Source: Beijerinckiaceae bacterium
Lineage (GTDB): Bacteria > Pseudomonadota > Alphaproteobacteria > Rhizobiales > Beijerinckiaceae
Direction: 5' to 3'
NCBI GenBank assembly: GCA_947452455.1
Contig: CANGBX010000006.1
Span: 1-64,000, forward strand
Length of the DNA stretch: 64,000 nucleotides
In this document: positions 1-10,245 of the stretch, one piece after another
How the letters are laid out: the number at the start of each line of letters is the position of its first letter
Position numbering within the stretch: position 1 is the first letter of the stretch
Program-made: the position numbers and the translations under genes
The notes under the pieces: generated by a model
What the model was told of the DNA's origin: nothing
The model's database searches: none
The model's input: only the letters and a program-made list of their open reading frames with translations

Positions 1-66
1 ACCGAGCGCTAGCGAGGTCGTCTCAAACGAGATCCGGGCTGCTAAACTCAATGTTGAAAAAGTTGA

Positions 67-143
<77 letters not shown>

Positions 144-170
144 AATCCTGCAAATGAAAACACCACATCA

Positions 171-206
171 AAACGCCCCGATGCAGAAATGCACGGGGCG
201 TTTTTT
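171..206 (+). terminator. Rho-independent terminator after tRNA-fMet
   Basis: CGCCCCG-A-TGCA-GAAA-TGCA-CGGGGCG followed by TTTTTT. Confidence 0.85.
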
Positions 207-339
207 GTTTGCGCGCCGCCACACAAACTAAGAGTGTTGTCGAGTTCGCTATATGGCTTGAGATCTAAGCCTTATCCAGTGAGTTCCGGCTTGGATCAGT
301 CTTCAACCAACTCGTGAAGGCCCAGCGCCCATCGTAGTT

Positions 340-594
340 GTGCATCCGCACCTAGCCCTAGTGCAGATTGGCGATCACTGGCATGTTGTAAAGGCCCATG
401 TAATCTTGAGAAGAGCTGCCAAATTAACTGCTATTATGTCGAGCGGCGGCAAGCCCATTCAGCTATCTGAAAAAGTCATGCAGCATGCAGCTAAGCAATT
501 CGACAGAGATGATATTCCGGGCGGGAAGCGCCCCGATGGCTGGCCTTCTTTACTGGCGTATTTGGATCAGGTCGATCCGGGTTACAAAGATTAA
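340..594 (+). CDS. Hypothetical protein
   Basis: ORF 84 aa, no recognised family. Confidence 0.3.
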   Translation: MHPHLALVQIGDHWHVVKAHVILRRAAKLTAIMSSGGKPIQLSEKVMQHAAKQFDRDDIPGGKRPDGWPSLLAYLDQVDPGYKD

Positions 595-607
595 GCGATC
601 AGCTCAG

Positions 608-1654
608 TCACTTGCTGCGATCTGAGCTTGATACTCCAGTGATCATAGAGGCCTTCTCGATGATTTCTGCAGGAATCTTATATAATTCGTCGATCCGCTG
701 GTTGATCTCCTCACCTTGTGAGGGAGCAAAAAGTTCAATATTGCGACGAGACGCTTCTTGTTTGAGCTCGTTGTCATTCATAGCGTTTTGGAATGCTGCA
801 CGATGAGATGCAGCAATCTCATTTGAAAGTTGCGGCGGGGCAACGAATGGACGTCCAAGTTCAGGAGCCATAAAAATCAGTTTCATGATCTGGCGTTGTT
901 CGTCATTTTTGGCGAAGTCATGCACCAAAGGAACCGATTGCAATGTCGGGTGTCGTTCTTTTCCGATCTGCAAGAGAATAGTTGTTGATCCATCTGTCAT
1001 CCAGTTTGGCCGCGCACCCACAAGGCTCGACAGGTTTACACTGGGGATTCCCTCGATCTCTCCACGCTCCATAGCGAGCAACATTTCATTCGTGCCCGGA
1101 TATCCGGTAACCAGTTTGAACTTTGTCCCAATGAGATTGTTCAAAACATTTGCAAAGACGGTTGACCCCGAAGTCGGGCCAGCTGTTCCAACAATCATTT
1201 CCTGCGAAAAGATCTGTTCAAATTTTTTGATCTTTGACCCTTTCCATCCAACGATGACTGCAACCTCTGCATTCATATTGCCGATCCAGATGAAATTTCG
1301 AGGATCGAACTGTACACCCTGACTTTTCAAAAGGTGTCCAACAGCATTTGATCCATCAATGGCACCGATCGTCAGGCCATCCTTTTGCGCAACACTGTAA
1401 ATATAATTAGCGACCTGTAATGTACCTGCACCTGGCATGTTTTTGACGACGACTTGAGGAGCGCCGGGCAGATGTTTGCCATAATAGGGCGCAAGAAAGC
1501 GCGAGTAGATATCATATCCACCACCAACGCCACCCACCATGATCGTGACTGTTTTGCCAGCATAGTCTTGGGCGCGTGCTTCCGAAAAGAACGGAATTGA
1601 CAGCAGTCCTGCGACAATCTGAAGAGCGGTGAGGAGGCGAAGGGCTCGGTTCAT
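608..1654 (-). CDS. Tripartite tricarboxylate transporter substrate-binding protein (TctC/Bug family)
   Basis: Signal peptide; GGGYDIYSRFLAPYYGKHLPGAPQVVVKNMPGAG motif. Confidence 0.85.
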   Translation of the reverse strand: MNRALRLLTALQIVAGLLSIPFFSEARAQDYAGKTVTIMVGGVGGGYDIYSRFLAPYYGKHLPGAPQVVVKNMPGAGTLQVANYIYSVAQKDGLTIGAIDGSNAVGHLLKSQGVQFDPRNFIWIGNMNAEVAVIVGWKGSKIKKFEQIFSQEMIVGTAGPTSGSTVFANVLNNLIGTKFKLVTGYPGTNEMLLAMERGEIEGIPSVNLSSLVGARPNWMTDGSTTILLQIGKERHPTLQSVPLVHDFAKNDEQRQIMKLIFMAPELGRPFVAPPQLSNEIAASHRAAFQNAMNDNELKQEASRRNIELFAPSQGEEINQRIDELYKIPAEIIEKASMITGVSSSDRSK

Positions 1655-2103
1655 GATTGAGCTCCATGAGCATTTTCGGTCAGTTCGATTTCGTGCCCAT
1701 CGAGATCCAGTATGAAAGCAAATTTGTTGATGCTGTTGGGCCGATTACTCTGGGGCGCTGTTTTTGAAAGACCGCCCGCCTTGATTGCGCGATCATGAAC
1801 AGCCTCAATATTTTCAACAGCAAGCGCAAAATGGAAGCCGCGATTGTCTCCTAAGGCAGGCGTTTTGTGCTGAAATTGATAGAGCTCAATTGAGACATCT
1901 TCCTGCTCGTCATGATAGCCAAGATAGGCTGCGATATCATTTCTGATCGGATTTTCGCGGATACGTAAGACCTTCATCCCGAAAACCGACTGATAAAACT
2001 GTGTCGATTTTTCGAGGTTGGCTACCTCGAGTGCAAGGTGGCGAATACGAAAGGCGCGTCCAGCAACGACCTGTACTGCTTTGTCTGATGGCGTTTCGCC
2101 CAT
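1651..2103 (-). CDS. VOC family protein (glyoxalase/dioxygenase fold)
   Basis: IRHLALEVANLEKSTQFYQSVFGMKV...DLDGHEIELTE; start chosen at internal Met (MGETPSDK). Confidence 0.8.
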   Translation of the reverse strand: MGETPSDKAVQVVAGRAFRIRHLALEVANLEKSTQFYQSVFGMKVLRIRENPIRNDIAAYLGYHDEQEDVSIELYQFQHKTPALGDNRGFHFALAVENIEAVHDRAIKAGGLSKTAPQSNRPNSINKFAFILDLDGHEIELTENAHGAQS

Positions 2104-2135
2104 GACATTTCCCCAACTCATACCTTGCAGATGGA

Positions 2136-2834
2136 CTAAAGTGAAAAATGCTTTTGAAGGAATTGCATGGCTTTGGCCCATGAATCTTCACTGGCTTGCG
2201 CGTGATAACGCGGGTGATTGAAGTTCATAAAAGCATGACCGGCGCCATCGTAACGATGGAAAGAATAAATCTTGCCGTGCTCTTTCAATCGAGCTTCAAA
2301 CTTGTCGGTATCTTCCGGTGAGGGATTTTTATCGTCATTGCCAAAGAAGCCGATGATCGGGCATTTGATCTTTTCAAGACTGTCATAAGGTGAAGGCAAT
2401 GTTCCGCTTTGGCGGAAGGAGCCACCGCCATACCAAATGCAGGCACCTGCCCAAAGATCAGCATTGGCGCTCGCACCAACCCAGGCTGCGCGCCCGCCTT
2501 GGCAATGGCCCATCAGAGCAATTTTCTGAGGATCAATCTTTTGCTCGCGCACAAGCCAATCGTAAGATGCCTGAAAATCGGCGGCGAATTGTTCATCGCG
2601 CAAATAATCGCGGCGATGCTCAAGGTCCATGCCCTCCGGCATGACGTGGTAATGATTGGGTGCAATGGCCGCATATCCGGCTTTGGCAAGATCATCAAGG
2701 ATGGCATGGGTCGAGGGGTCAAATCCATTATGGTTGAAGGAAACAACCACGCCGGCTTTGGCTGGATGGGTGGGGAGAGCGATCAGGGCGCTCGTCTGAA
2801 CTGGGCCAATCTTGAAATCAATTACATGCGCCAT
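2136..2834 (-). CDS. Dienelactone hydrolase family protein
   Basis: GHCQGGRAAW nucleophile, GFFGNDDKNPSPEDTDKFE, DGAGHAFMN motifs. Confidence 0.85.
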   Translation of the reverse strand: MAHVIDFKIGPVQTSALIALPTHPAKAGVVVSFNHNGFDPSTHAILDDLAKAGYAAIAPNHYHVMPEGMDLEHRRDYLRDEQFAADFQASYDWLVREQKIDPQKIALMGHCQGGRAAWVGASANADLWAGACIWYGGGSFRQSGTLPSPYDSLEKIKCPIIGFFGNDDKNPSPEDTDKFEARLKEHGKIYSFHRYDGAGHAFMNFNHPRYHAQASEDSWAKAMQFLQKHFSL

Positions 2835-2850
2835 GTTTCATCCCCTATTG

Positions 2851-3957
2851 TCATGAGTTCTTGGTTGTTGGCAGCAAGCTGCTGACTTCTGCAGCCAAGG
2901 CCAATGAGGCTGTCAGCCCAGGAGAGTCGATCCCGAAAAGATCGATCAGAAGAGCCCCATCTATTTCAGTGCGATCAATACGAAAATCTGTTTCGTTCGT
3001 TTTGCCCGTGCCAATTTTGGCGCGAATGCCAACCCAGCCCGGAGCCAGATCTCCATCATGCAGGCCGGGCCAGAAATGACGAATCTTTTCATAAAAGGGC
3101 TCAATGCGACGTTCGTCGACTTGATAGTCAATCTCATCGATCCATTCTGAATCCGGGCCAAAGCGCAATTGTCCACCAAGGTCGAGACTCGCATGAACGC
3201 CGTGAGGTGCGGGATAGACAAGATGTTTAAAGGGCGATGGTCGCGTCAACACGCAATAGGTGCCTTTGGCGAGAAGCAGTGGGGGAATGTTTTCATGCGG
3301 GCGTCCAAGAATTGCCCGTGCCACAAGGGGTGCGTTGAGGCCGGCTGCATTGATGAGCTTGCGGCAGCTAATTTCTGTTTGGGCTGCATCATCAATTTGA
3401 AGGATGATCTTTCCATCTTTGACATGGCCGCTACGCACAGGCGAGGCGAGCGCGAGCGACCCGCGATGATCTTCAATATCGCCCAGCAGCGCATCCATAT
3501 AGGCATGCACATCGATAATCCCTGACGTAGGTGACCAGAGCGCCGCAGAGCAGAGAACCTCAGGCTCCAAATGATGCACATCTTGCGCGCTCAAAAGATG
3601 GAGGTCTTCCATCCCGAGTGCACGGGCTTTGGCTTGCAATTTGCGCAACTGATCAATGCCGGCCTCGCCCATCTGCACATCTGACGTAATCAGTTTACCG
3701 ATTTGCTTGTGGGGAATTTGATGGTCAGAACTATAGGCGTAGAGACGCTTCTTCCCCTCAATGCAAAGGCGCCCCTTCAAACTGCCGGCTGGATAATTGA
3801 TCCCGGCATGAATGACGGTCGTGTTGCGTGAGCTTGCGTGCAGACCTTTTTGCTTTTCAGCTTCAAGGACGACGACTTCACATCCGTCCAGAGCCAGTTC
3901 TCTCGCAATTGCCAGTCCAACGACGCCTGCGCCGACCACGATACATTCGGTCTCATA
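2851..3957 (-). CDS. FAD-dependent oxidoreductase (L-2-hydroxyglutarate dehydrogenase LhgO-like)
   Basis: CIVVGAGVVGLAIARELA Rossmann motif; HASSRNTTVIHAGINYPAGSLK; start at MYETECIV. Confidence 0.8.
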   Translation of the reverse strand, partial: YETECIVVGAGVVGLAIARELALDGCEVVVLEAEKQKGLHASSRNTTVIHAGINYPAGSLKGRLCIEGKKRLYAYSSDHQIPHKQIGKLITSDVQMGEAGIDQLRKLQAKARALGMEDLHLLSAQDVHHLEPEVLCSAALWSPTSGIIDVHAYMDALLGDIEDHRGSLALASPVRSGHVKDGKIILQIDDAAQTEISCRKLINAAGLNAPLVARAILGRPHENIPPLLLAKGTYCVLTRPSPFKHLVYPAPHGVHASLDLGGQLRFGPDSEWIDEIDYQVDERRIEPFYEKIRHFWPGLHDGDLAPGWVGIRAKIGTGKTNETDFRIDRTEIDGALLIDLFGIDSPGLTASLALAAEVSSLLPTTKNS

Positions 3958-4138
3958 CATCCCAGACCCCAGATTTTTCTTTTTGTCGTATCTGTTGCGT
4001 TGCAAAAGACTTCTGAGCCAACAGATTTGACGAAGTTTTTTATTCTGTCAAAGTAATTAGGCGAATAAAAGCTCGCTATCATTAGCCCGTACGCTCATAA
4101 GAAAAATTCGTCACGGGAGCCTCTGGGAGGAAATCGTC

Positions 4139-5194
4139 ATGTCGCTCTTTGGCGTGCTGAAACTTTTCCGATGCCCGATTTGTCTCATCCTCGGGCTGAT
4201 CTTTGGGATTGGCGCCGGCGTAACGTCTTCCAGAGCGCAAACTATCGGCGATTTCTACAAGAACACTCCGATCAAAATGATCATTCGCTCCGAAGCGGGC
4301 GGCACATATGATGTGTACTCTCGTATTCTCAGCCGGCACATCAATCGCTTTATTCCGGGCCAGCCGACAATGATCAATATCAACATGCCTGGCGGGGGAG
4401 GAATTATTGCTGCCAATTATGTTGGCATGACGGCACCGCGTGACGGTTCGATCATGAGCATGATTGGTTTAGGGCTTCCCGTCGATCAGGCTTTGGGCTT
4501 GAACAAGAGCCTGCGCATTGATCTGCGTGACTTGAACTGGATCGGCAGCATCAGTTCATCGAACCAGATCTTGGTGACTTGGCGCACGTCCAAAGTCAGT
4601 TCTCTGGAAAAAGCAAAACAGATTGAAAGTCAGATTGGTTCCACCGGCGCAGGCTCTGTCTCGCAGCAATATCCAGCCTTTTATAATGCTTTCCTGAAAA
4701 CCAAGTTCAAAGTGATCTACGGTTACGCGGGCACCAACCAGCTCAATCTGGCGATGGAGCGAGGCGAGATTGATGGATCTGGTAGCACCAGCTGGGCGCA
4801 ATATGTCATGGAGGCGCCCCGTCTTGTGCGAGAAAAATTGATTGTGCCAATCATTCAGGTTGGTCTGAAGAAAGAGCCGGATTTGCAACATGTACCGCTG
4901 CTGCTCGACCTTGCCAAAAGTGAAGAGGAGAAGGCCGCATTCCGTTTCTTGTCGAATTCAGTTAATTTCGGCCGTCCTATGGCCACGACGCCGCAGGTGC
5001 CCGCAGATCGTCTTGCTGTTTTGCGTGAGGCTTTTGCCAAGACAATGGTCGACGAGGCTTTTATTGAGGATGTGAAACGCTCAGGTGGCGAGGTGCGCTG
5101 GATGCCGGCTGATGAGCTCACGCAACTTGTCAAAGAGCTCACAGCCACAAGCGAGCCGCTCAAAGCACGCTTGCGGACGGTGTTCGGCCAATGA
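4139..5194 (+). CDS. TctC/Bug family substrate-binding protein
   Basis: GGTYDVYSRILSRHINRFIPGQPTMININMPGGGGIIAANY. Confidence 0.85.
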   Translation: MSLFGVLKLFRCPICLILGLIFGIGAGVTSSRAQTIGDFYKNTPIKMIIRSEAGGTYDVYSRILSRHINRFIPGQPTMININMPGGGGIIAANYVGMTAPRDGSIMSMIGLGLPVDQALGLNKSLRIDLRDLNWIGSISSSNQILVTWRTSKVSSLEKAKQIESQIGSTGAGSVSQQYPAFYNAFLKTKFKVIYGYAGTNQLNLAMERGEIDGSGSTSWAQYVMEAPRLVREKLIVPIIQVGLKKEPDLQHVPLLLDLAKSEEEKAAFRFLSNSVNFGRPMATTPQVPADRLAVLREAFAKTMVDEAFIEDVKRSGGEVRWMPADELTQLVKELTATSEPLKARLRTVFGQ

Positions 5195-5226
5195 AGAATT
5201 GGCAAGATCAGATCAAAGAAGCTGGT

Positions 5227-6243
5227 CTATTCTTGCAGAGCTGATTTGACGCGTTCAACAACGGATGGTGAGGCTTTGGCGGCCTGAGCTAAAATGTCAT
5301 CAATCTGTTCGCCCGTGACCAGTTCCACATCAAGCTGTCGTGCCTTGGCCTCGTTGAGAAGAAGCGGATCATTCATAGTCGCAGCAAAAGCTTTGCGCAG
5401 CGCATCGCGACGGTCTTTTGGAATGTCTGGTGAGGTGAAAAAGGGGCGTCCCAAGGATTCGCGCGCTAGAATGAAATCAAGTGCTGTTTTATCGGTCTCA
5501 TTTTTCACCAAGTCCTGAATACTCGGGACCTCGGGCAAGGGCTCGAACTTGCCTGAAGCTGTGTGAAATAGAATGTTGATCGTCTTGTTTTCAATCCAGT
5601 GCCGATGGATTGTGTTCAGAGCTCCGAAAGACCAGTAGGCAATGCCGTCCAATTCACCGCGTTCAACCGCGAGGGCAGCTTCGGATGTTCCCTTATAACC
5701 TTTGACCACTTTAAACTTTGTGCCTGCAAGACTGTTGAAAGCAACAGGCATGATTTCTGAATCAGCGCCGGCACCTGTGCCCGGCGTCAGCAATTCTCGC
5801 TTCTGGAGATCGGCGAAGCTGCTAACGCCCGAGCGCGTGGATGCAAATGCCACCGAGATTTCGCGGTTCATGCTGCCGAGCCAATTGAATTTGAGCGGGT
5901 CGATATTGATGTCGGCGCGCCCAAGTACGGATTCAAACGGCAGGCCTCTGCTCACTGTCCCGATCGTCGCGCCATCTTTGGGCGCCACGCGATAGATATA
6001 TTCGGCTGTTCGCAAGCCACCCGCGCCGATCAGATTGCGTGGCACAAATGCGGGGTGACCCGGCACATGACGGCCCATATGGGCAATCAGCAAGCGCGCA
6101 TAAATGTCATAGCCGGAGCCGGGATTGGTCGCGATCACAACATTGATCTGTCGATCCTTATAAAACTCATCGACACTTTGGGCTTGGCTGCTGCCGCTGA
6201 TGATCAGACTGAGAAGAAACAGTGTCCTTGCGCTTATCATCAC
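5227..6243 (-). CDS. TctC/Bug family substrate-binding protein
   Basis: GSGYDIYARLLIAHMGRHVPGHPAFVPRNLIGAGGLRTAEYIY. Confidence 0.85.
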   Translation of the reverse strand: MMISARTLFLLSLIISGSSQAQSVDEFYKDRQINVVIATNPGSGYDIYARLLIAHMGRHVPGHPAFVPRNLIGAGGLRTAEYIYRVAPKDGATIGTVSRGLPFESVLGRADINIDPLKFNWLGSMNREISVAFASTRSGVSSFADLQKRELLTPGTGAGADSEIMPVAFNSLAGTKFKVVKGYKGTSEAALAVERGELDGIAYWSFGALNTIHRHWIENKTINILFHTASGKFEPLPEVPSIQDLVKNETDKTALDFILARESLGRPFFTSPDIPKDRRDALRKAFAATMNDPLLLNEAKARQLDVELVTGEQIDDILAQAAKASPSVVERVKSALQE

Positions 6244-6246
6244 AGA

Positions 6247-7281
6247 TCAATTCTGCGCGCCAGCGACTGACTGGCGGGCCTTCTCGATCACATCGGGTGC
6301 GCTTGCGAAGAGATCCGCAATCAGTTTGGTCATCTCTTCGCCAAAGGTTGGGTCGCTCTCAAGGCGTGCTTGCTTCAGATCCGCCAGATAGGCAGGGTCT
6401 TGAGTCGTCTGGCGAAAGGCTGTGCGCAAATAGGCAACACGATCTGCGGGGACACCGGGGGGTGCAGCAAAGGGAAAGGCCAGAAGATTGCGCGAGAAGA
6501 GCAGGGACAGAACCTGACGGTCAGCTTCATTTTTCGCATAATCGAGTGCCATCGGCACATTCTGAAGAGCGGGATGTTTTTTCATCGCGAGTTGGGCGAG
6601 AAAGCGAACCTTGTTTTGTTCCAACCAAAGATGATGAGTGCCGGTGAAATTGCTGTAGGAGGTCGAGGCTATGCCTTGCGTCTCACCGCGCTCCACTGAC
6701 AGCATGAGTTCGGGGCCACCGGCATAGCCGGGAACGACTTTGAATTTGGTGCCCAGAATCGCATTCATGGCATAGGGAAAGATGATGCTATCTGCGCCCG
6801 GGCCTGTTGCTGGCACAATCATTTCCCGCGCCATCGTATCTTCAAAGGTTTTGAACGGCGTGTCGTGCCATGTCCAAACAAGACTCACTTCTGATGCGGT
6901 GCTGCCAATCCAGTTGAATTTGAGGGAATCATATTGGATCCCTTTGGAATCAAGCAGGGGCTGAATCGGAAAGCCGCGCGCGAATGTGCCAAACGTTGTT
7001 CCATCCTTGGGCGCCACATTGTAAAGCCAATTGGTTGGAACGAGGCCGCCAGCACCAACCATATTTTGCACAATGACTTGCGGCGCGCCCGTCATATATT
7101 TGGGCATGTGGCGCGCAAGAATGCGACCATAGGAATCATAGGTTGCGCTGGGAGTGGTGCCGACGATCAGTTTGAGCGTTTGTGTTTTGTAAAATGTCTC
7201 GGCAGATTGCGCCTGAGCCTGTGAGCTCGTGGCAAGCATCGTGAGCGCACAGATGGCTGATAGGGTTACTCCATGCTTCAT
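6247..7281 (-). CDS. TctC/Bug family substrate-binding protein
   Basis: SATYDSYGRILARHMPKYMTGAPQVIVQNMVGAGGLVPTNWLY. Confidence 0.85.
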   Translation of the reverse strand: MKHGVTLSAICALTMLATSSQAQAQSAETFYKTQTLKLIVGTTPSATYDSYGRILARHMPKYMTGAPQVIVQNMVGAGGLVPTNWLYNVAPKDGTTFGTFARGFPIQPLLDSKGIQYDSLKFNWIGSTASEVSLVWTWHDTPFKTFEDTMAREMIVPATGPGADSIIFPYAMNAILGTKFKVVPGYAGGPELMLSVERGETQGIASTSYSNFTGTHHLWLEQNKVRFLAQLAMKKHPALQNVPMALDYAKNEADRQVLSLLFSRNLLAFPFAAPPGVPADRVAYLRTAFRQTTQDPAYLADLKQARLESDPTFGEEMTKLIADLFASAPDVIEKARQSVAGAQN

Positions 7282-7314
7282 GCGATTGCGCTCCTAGATT
7301 TGTATCATCTCGCC

Positions 7315-9591
7315 TCAGACAGCCAAGGCTGCCTTCACATAATCAGGGGTGAAGGGAATTTTGCGCAGCCGAACGCCCGTTGCATCAAAGACGGCGTTGC
7401 CCATGCCCGCAGGTACAAGGCCGAGAGCCATTTCAGCAGCGCCTGAAGGCGCAGCCTCTGGCCGTTCAATGAGATGAACCGTGATGCGTGGTGGCACATG
7501 GGGCATATGTAAGACCGGATAAGAATTCCAATCGAGACTTGTCACCATATTCCGGTCCCAAGTGAGTTCCTCGACAGTGGTGCGTCCGGTTCCATAGACG
7601 AGCTGTCGTTCAATCACATGACGCAAGGTTTCTGGATTGATGATGAGGCCCACATCATGGGCACAAATGAGATGTGTGGGTTCTACAACGCCCGTCTTCC
7701 GATGAACGCGGACTTCCGCAACCAGCGCGATGAACGTGTCGAAATGGCGCCGATAGGCAATGCCGCGTCCTTCGACAATATCACTGCTAGTATCAAGATC
7801 TCTGCGCGGCGAGACGCGCTTCTGCCATCCTGCTTTTTCAGCCGCGATACGCACGGCCTCTTTGTCACGCGGGTGGGTGAGATAGCGCAGACGAAAATCA
7901 ACCGGGTCCATATTCACCGCAGCTGCAATTTCATCCATGAAACATTCGCTACCAAACAGGATCGGAGGACCATAGGGATCGCGTAAATGGGTTGAGCGCA
8001 GAGGTGAGGCGCGATCCATCAAAGGGCCGACGGTCTCCCAACCCACGCGGTTATGCGCGAATGTGTAGGAGGCGAAGGGGATGTTGAACGTATTTTTCGG
8101 TTCGAGCTTGGCGCCCAGCAATTGACCAGCGAGAGTGCCAGAGGCGCGGCCTTCATTGGTCGCAAGATTCTCGCGCGAAAACCCGCGCGAAATGAGCTCA
8201 TAGGCAATGACATCGCCTTTTTCATCAATGCCAGCTTGACAGAAATTGACGGAAGCCGTGCCCTTCGGGTCCCATCCGAGGCTTTCTTCGCGCATCCATT
8301 GCACGCGCACGGGCTTGCCCAAAGCTTTCGACAGGACTGCCGCATCTGCTGTTGCATCGCCCTGATCATTGCGGCCGTAGGAACCTGTGCCAAACATCCA
8401 GATCACATGCACGCTGTCGCGTGGAATGTTCAGAAGATCAGCAATGCCATCGGCGGCATAATGGGGCTTTTGTGTTGACGTGTAGATGGTTGCCCCATCA
8501 GCGCGCACATCTGCAACCGCACAGCCCGGGCCCATGCTGGCGTGCGAATGGGTTGGATATTCATATTCGCCCGAGATGACGCGTGTCGCTTTCGCCAAGC
8601 CCTCTTCAAGCTTGCCATTTTCTCGCTCAATCGTGCGTTGGGTGACTTTGGCTTTGCGAATATGCGCATGCACTTCTTTATGCGTTGGGAAATTTGGCTC
8701 TGACTGCGACCATGTGACTTTGAGAGCGCGCAGCGCGCGAACCGCATCCCATTCCTTTGGTGCGACAACCGCCAGAAAATCCTTGATGTGAACAATTTTA
8801 GCGCCTGCAATGTGTCGAATGGATTGCTCATCCACGCTAACCGGCACGGCGCCTGCAACAGCGGGGCGCACCATGCGCGCATGCAGCATGCCGGGCAGGC
8901 GCACATCACCAGGAAAATCCTGCTCGCCGAAAACTTTTTTCGCCAGATCTGGCCGCTTTGGCGATTGGCCGATGATTTTATAATCCTTGTAATTCTTCAA
9001 CGGGGCATCTGTGGCAATATCATGAGGGTTTCCCCACTGGCCATTCCAACGCACATTGGTTTGAAATGATTTCCCACCGATGATCTGGGCATAAGTGATG
9101 CGCTTGGCTGGATTATTGCGCAGTGAAATGACGCCCGCCTGCACCACAAGATCTGCCGGTGCAACACGAAGCTTTTTGGCGGCTTCCTCGACCAGAATTT
9201 GCCGTGCGAGGGCAGCAGCCTTCATCAAGGATGTGCCGCGGCGCGATACGCCTTGCGCGCCACTGGCGCCGCCCATGTTCAATGTTTGCCGAGTATCGCC
9301 CATGATCATGCGCACGGACGAGAGCGGCACGTCGAGTTCTTCTGCAACCATTTGTGCAATGGAAGTTTCGAGACCTTGGCCGCCATCAATGGCGCCATAA
9401 AACACATCAACCTTGCCGTTCTTGTCGATGGACAGATAGGCATCAAGCTGATCGGCAGAAAGTTTCGGATTGTTGGGCGATAGGGGTGACGGCTTGGCCG
9501 CCTGTGCCCAAACGTCTGGGCTCGCGAGCCCAACGATAAAAGCGCCAGTTGATGAGAGAAATGTGCGGCGTGAGAGATCGAGAGTGCCCAT
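7315..9591 (-). CDS. Xanthine dehydrogenase family molybdopterin-binding subunit (IorB-like)
   Basis: N-terminal RRTFLSSTGAF Tat-like signal; GGQGLETSIAQMVAEEL; GASGAQGVSRRGTS; 758 aa. Confidence 0.88.
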   Translation of the reverse strand: MGTLDLSRRTFLSSTGAFIVGLASPDVWAQAAKPSPLSPNNPKLSADQLDAYLSIDKNGKVDVFYGAIDGGQGLETSIAQMVAEELDVPLSSVRMIMGDTRQTLNMGGASGAQGVSRRGTSLMKAAALARQILVEEAAKKLRVAPADLVVQAGVISLRNNPAKRITYAQIIGGKSFQTNVRWNGQWGNPHDIATDAPLKNYKDYKIIGQSPKRPDLAKKVFGEQDFPGDVRLPGMLHARMVRPAVAGAVPVSVDEQSIRHIAGAKIVHIKDFLAVVAPKEWDAVRALRALKVTWSQSEPNFPTHKEVHAHIRKAKVTQRTIERENGKLEEGLAKATRVISGEYEYPTHSHASMGPGCAVADVRADGATIYTSTQKPHYAADGIADLLNIPRDSVHVIWMFGTGSYGRNDQGDATADAAVLSKALGKPVRVQWMREESLGWDPKGTASVNFCQAGIDEKGDVIAYELISRGFSRENLATNEGRASGTLAGQLLGAKLEPKNTFNIPFASYTFAHNRVGWETVGPLMDRASPLRSTHLRDPYGPPILFGSECFMDEIAAAVNMDPVDFRLRYLTHPRDKEAVRIAAEKAGWQKRVSPRRDLDTSSDIVEGRGIAYRRHFDTFIALVAEVRVHRKTGVVEPTHLICAHDVGLIINPETLRHVIERQLVYGTGRTTVEELTWDRNMVTSLDWNSYPVLHMPHVPPRITVHLIERPEAAPSGAAEMALGLVPAGMGNAVFDATGVRLRKIPFTPDYVKAALAV

Positions 9592-9603
9592 GGTCTGATC
9601 TCC

Positions 9604-10071
9604 TCAAGCTTGCTTGGCAGCGCGCAAAACAGCGCGCACTGCGGCATTGTGGGTGCCGCACCGACAGATGAGATCACTGAAGGCTTCACGAACCTGCGCT
9701 TCTGTCGGTTTTGGATTGCGCTTCAGCAAAGCGGCACCCTCCATCATCCAGCCATTGATGCAATAGCCGCATTGGTTCACCTGCTCTTCAATCCATGCCG
9801 CTTGCAAAGGATGGGGTTTTTGGCGATTGCCCAAACCATGCAGCGTCGTGATTTTGGAATTGCCAACAGCGCTCACGGGGAGTGAGCAGGAACGTGTGGG
9901 CACGCCATCGACATGCACGGTGCAGGCGCCACATTGCCCAAGGCCGCAGCCGAAGCGGGGATTGTTTAGGCCGAGATCGTCGCGCAAAGCATAGAGAAGG
10001 GGCATGTCCGGATCATCGACCGAGATGGTTTGACGATGTCCATTGACGTTGAGCGTCATCTTCTGCGCCAT
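9604..10071 (-). CDS. (2Fe-2S)-binding subunit of molybdenum hydroxylase (IorA/CoxS-like)
   Basis: GCGLGQCGACTVHVDG and CGYCINGWMM...LICRCGTH cysteine motifs. Confidence 0.92.
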   Translation of the reverse strand: MAQKMTLNVNGHRQTISVDDPDMPLLYALRDDLGLNNPRFGCGLGQCGACTVHVDGVPTRSCSLPVSAVGNSKITTLHGLGNRQKPHPLQAAWIEEQVNQCGYCINGWMMEGAALLKRNPKPTEAQVREAFSDLICRCGTHNAAVRAVLRAAKQA

Positions 10072-10245
10072 GGCAGCTTCCTCCCTTGAAATCCCGCAGG
10101 ATCCTTTATTTTGGAGCATTTCATCGGAGCCCTTGTCCGGCGGATATTGACCTTTCGTCTAGGAAGGGTGTTTGCCGACATGCCCGCGCTTGTTTTTGTG
10201 GGCGCCTCCGCTAGCCTGATTGAAAAATAAAATAGGGAGGACGAG

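Noticed and set aside
340-594. Integrase or excisionase remnant next to the tRNA
   Set aside because: The 84-aa protein has no tyrosine-recombinase or Xis features that I can recognise
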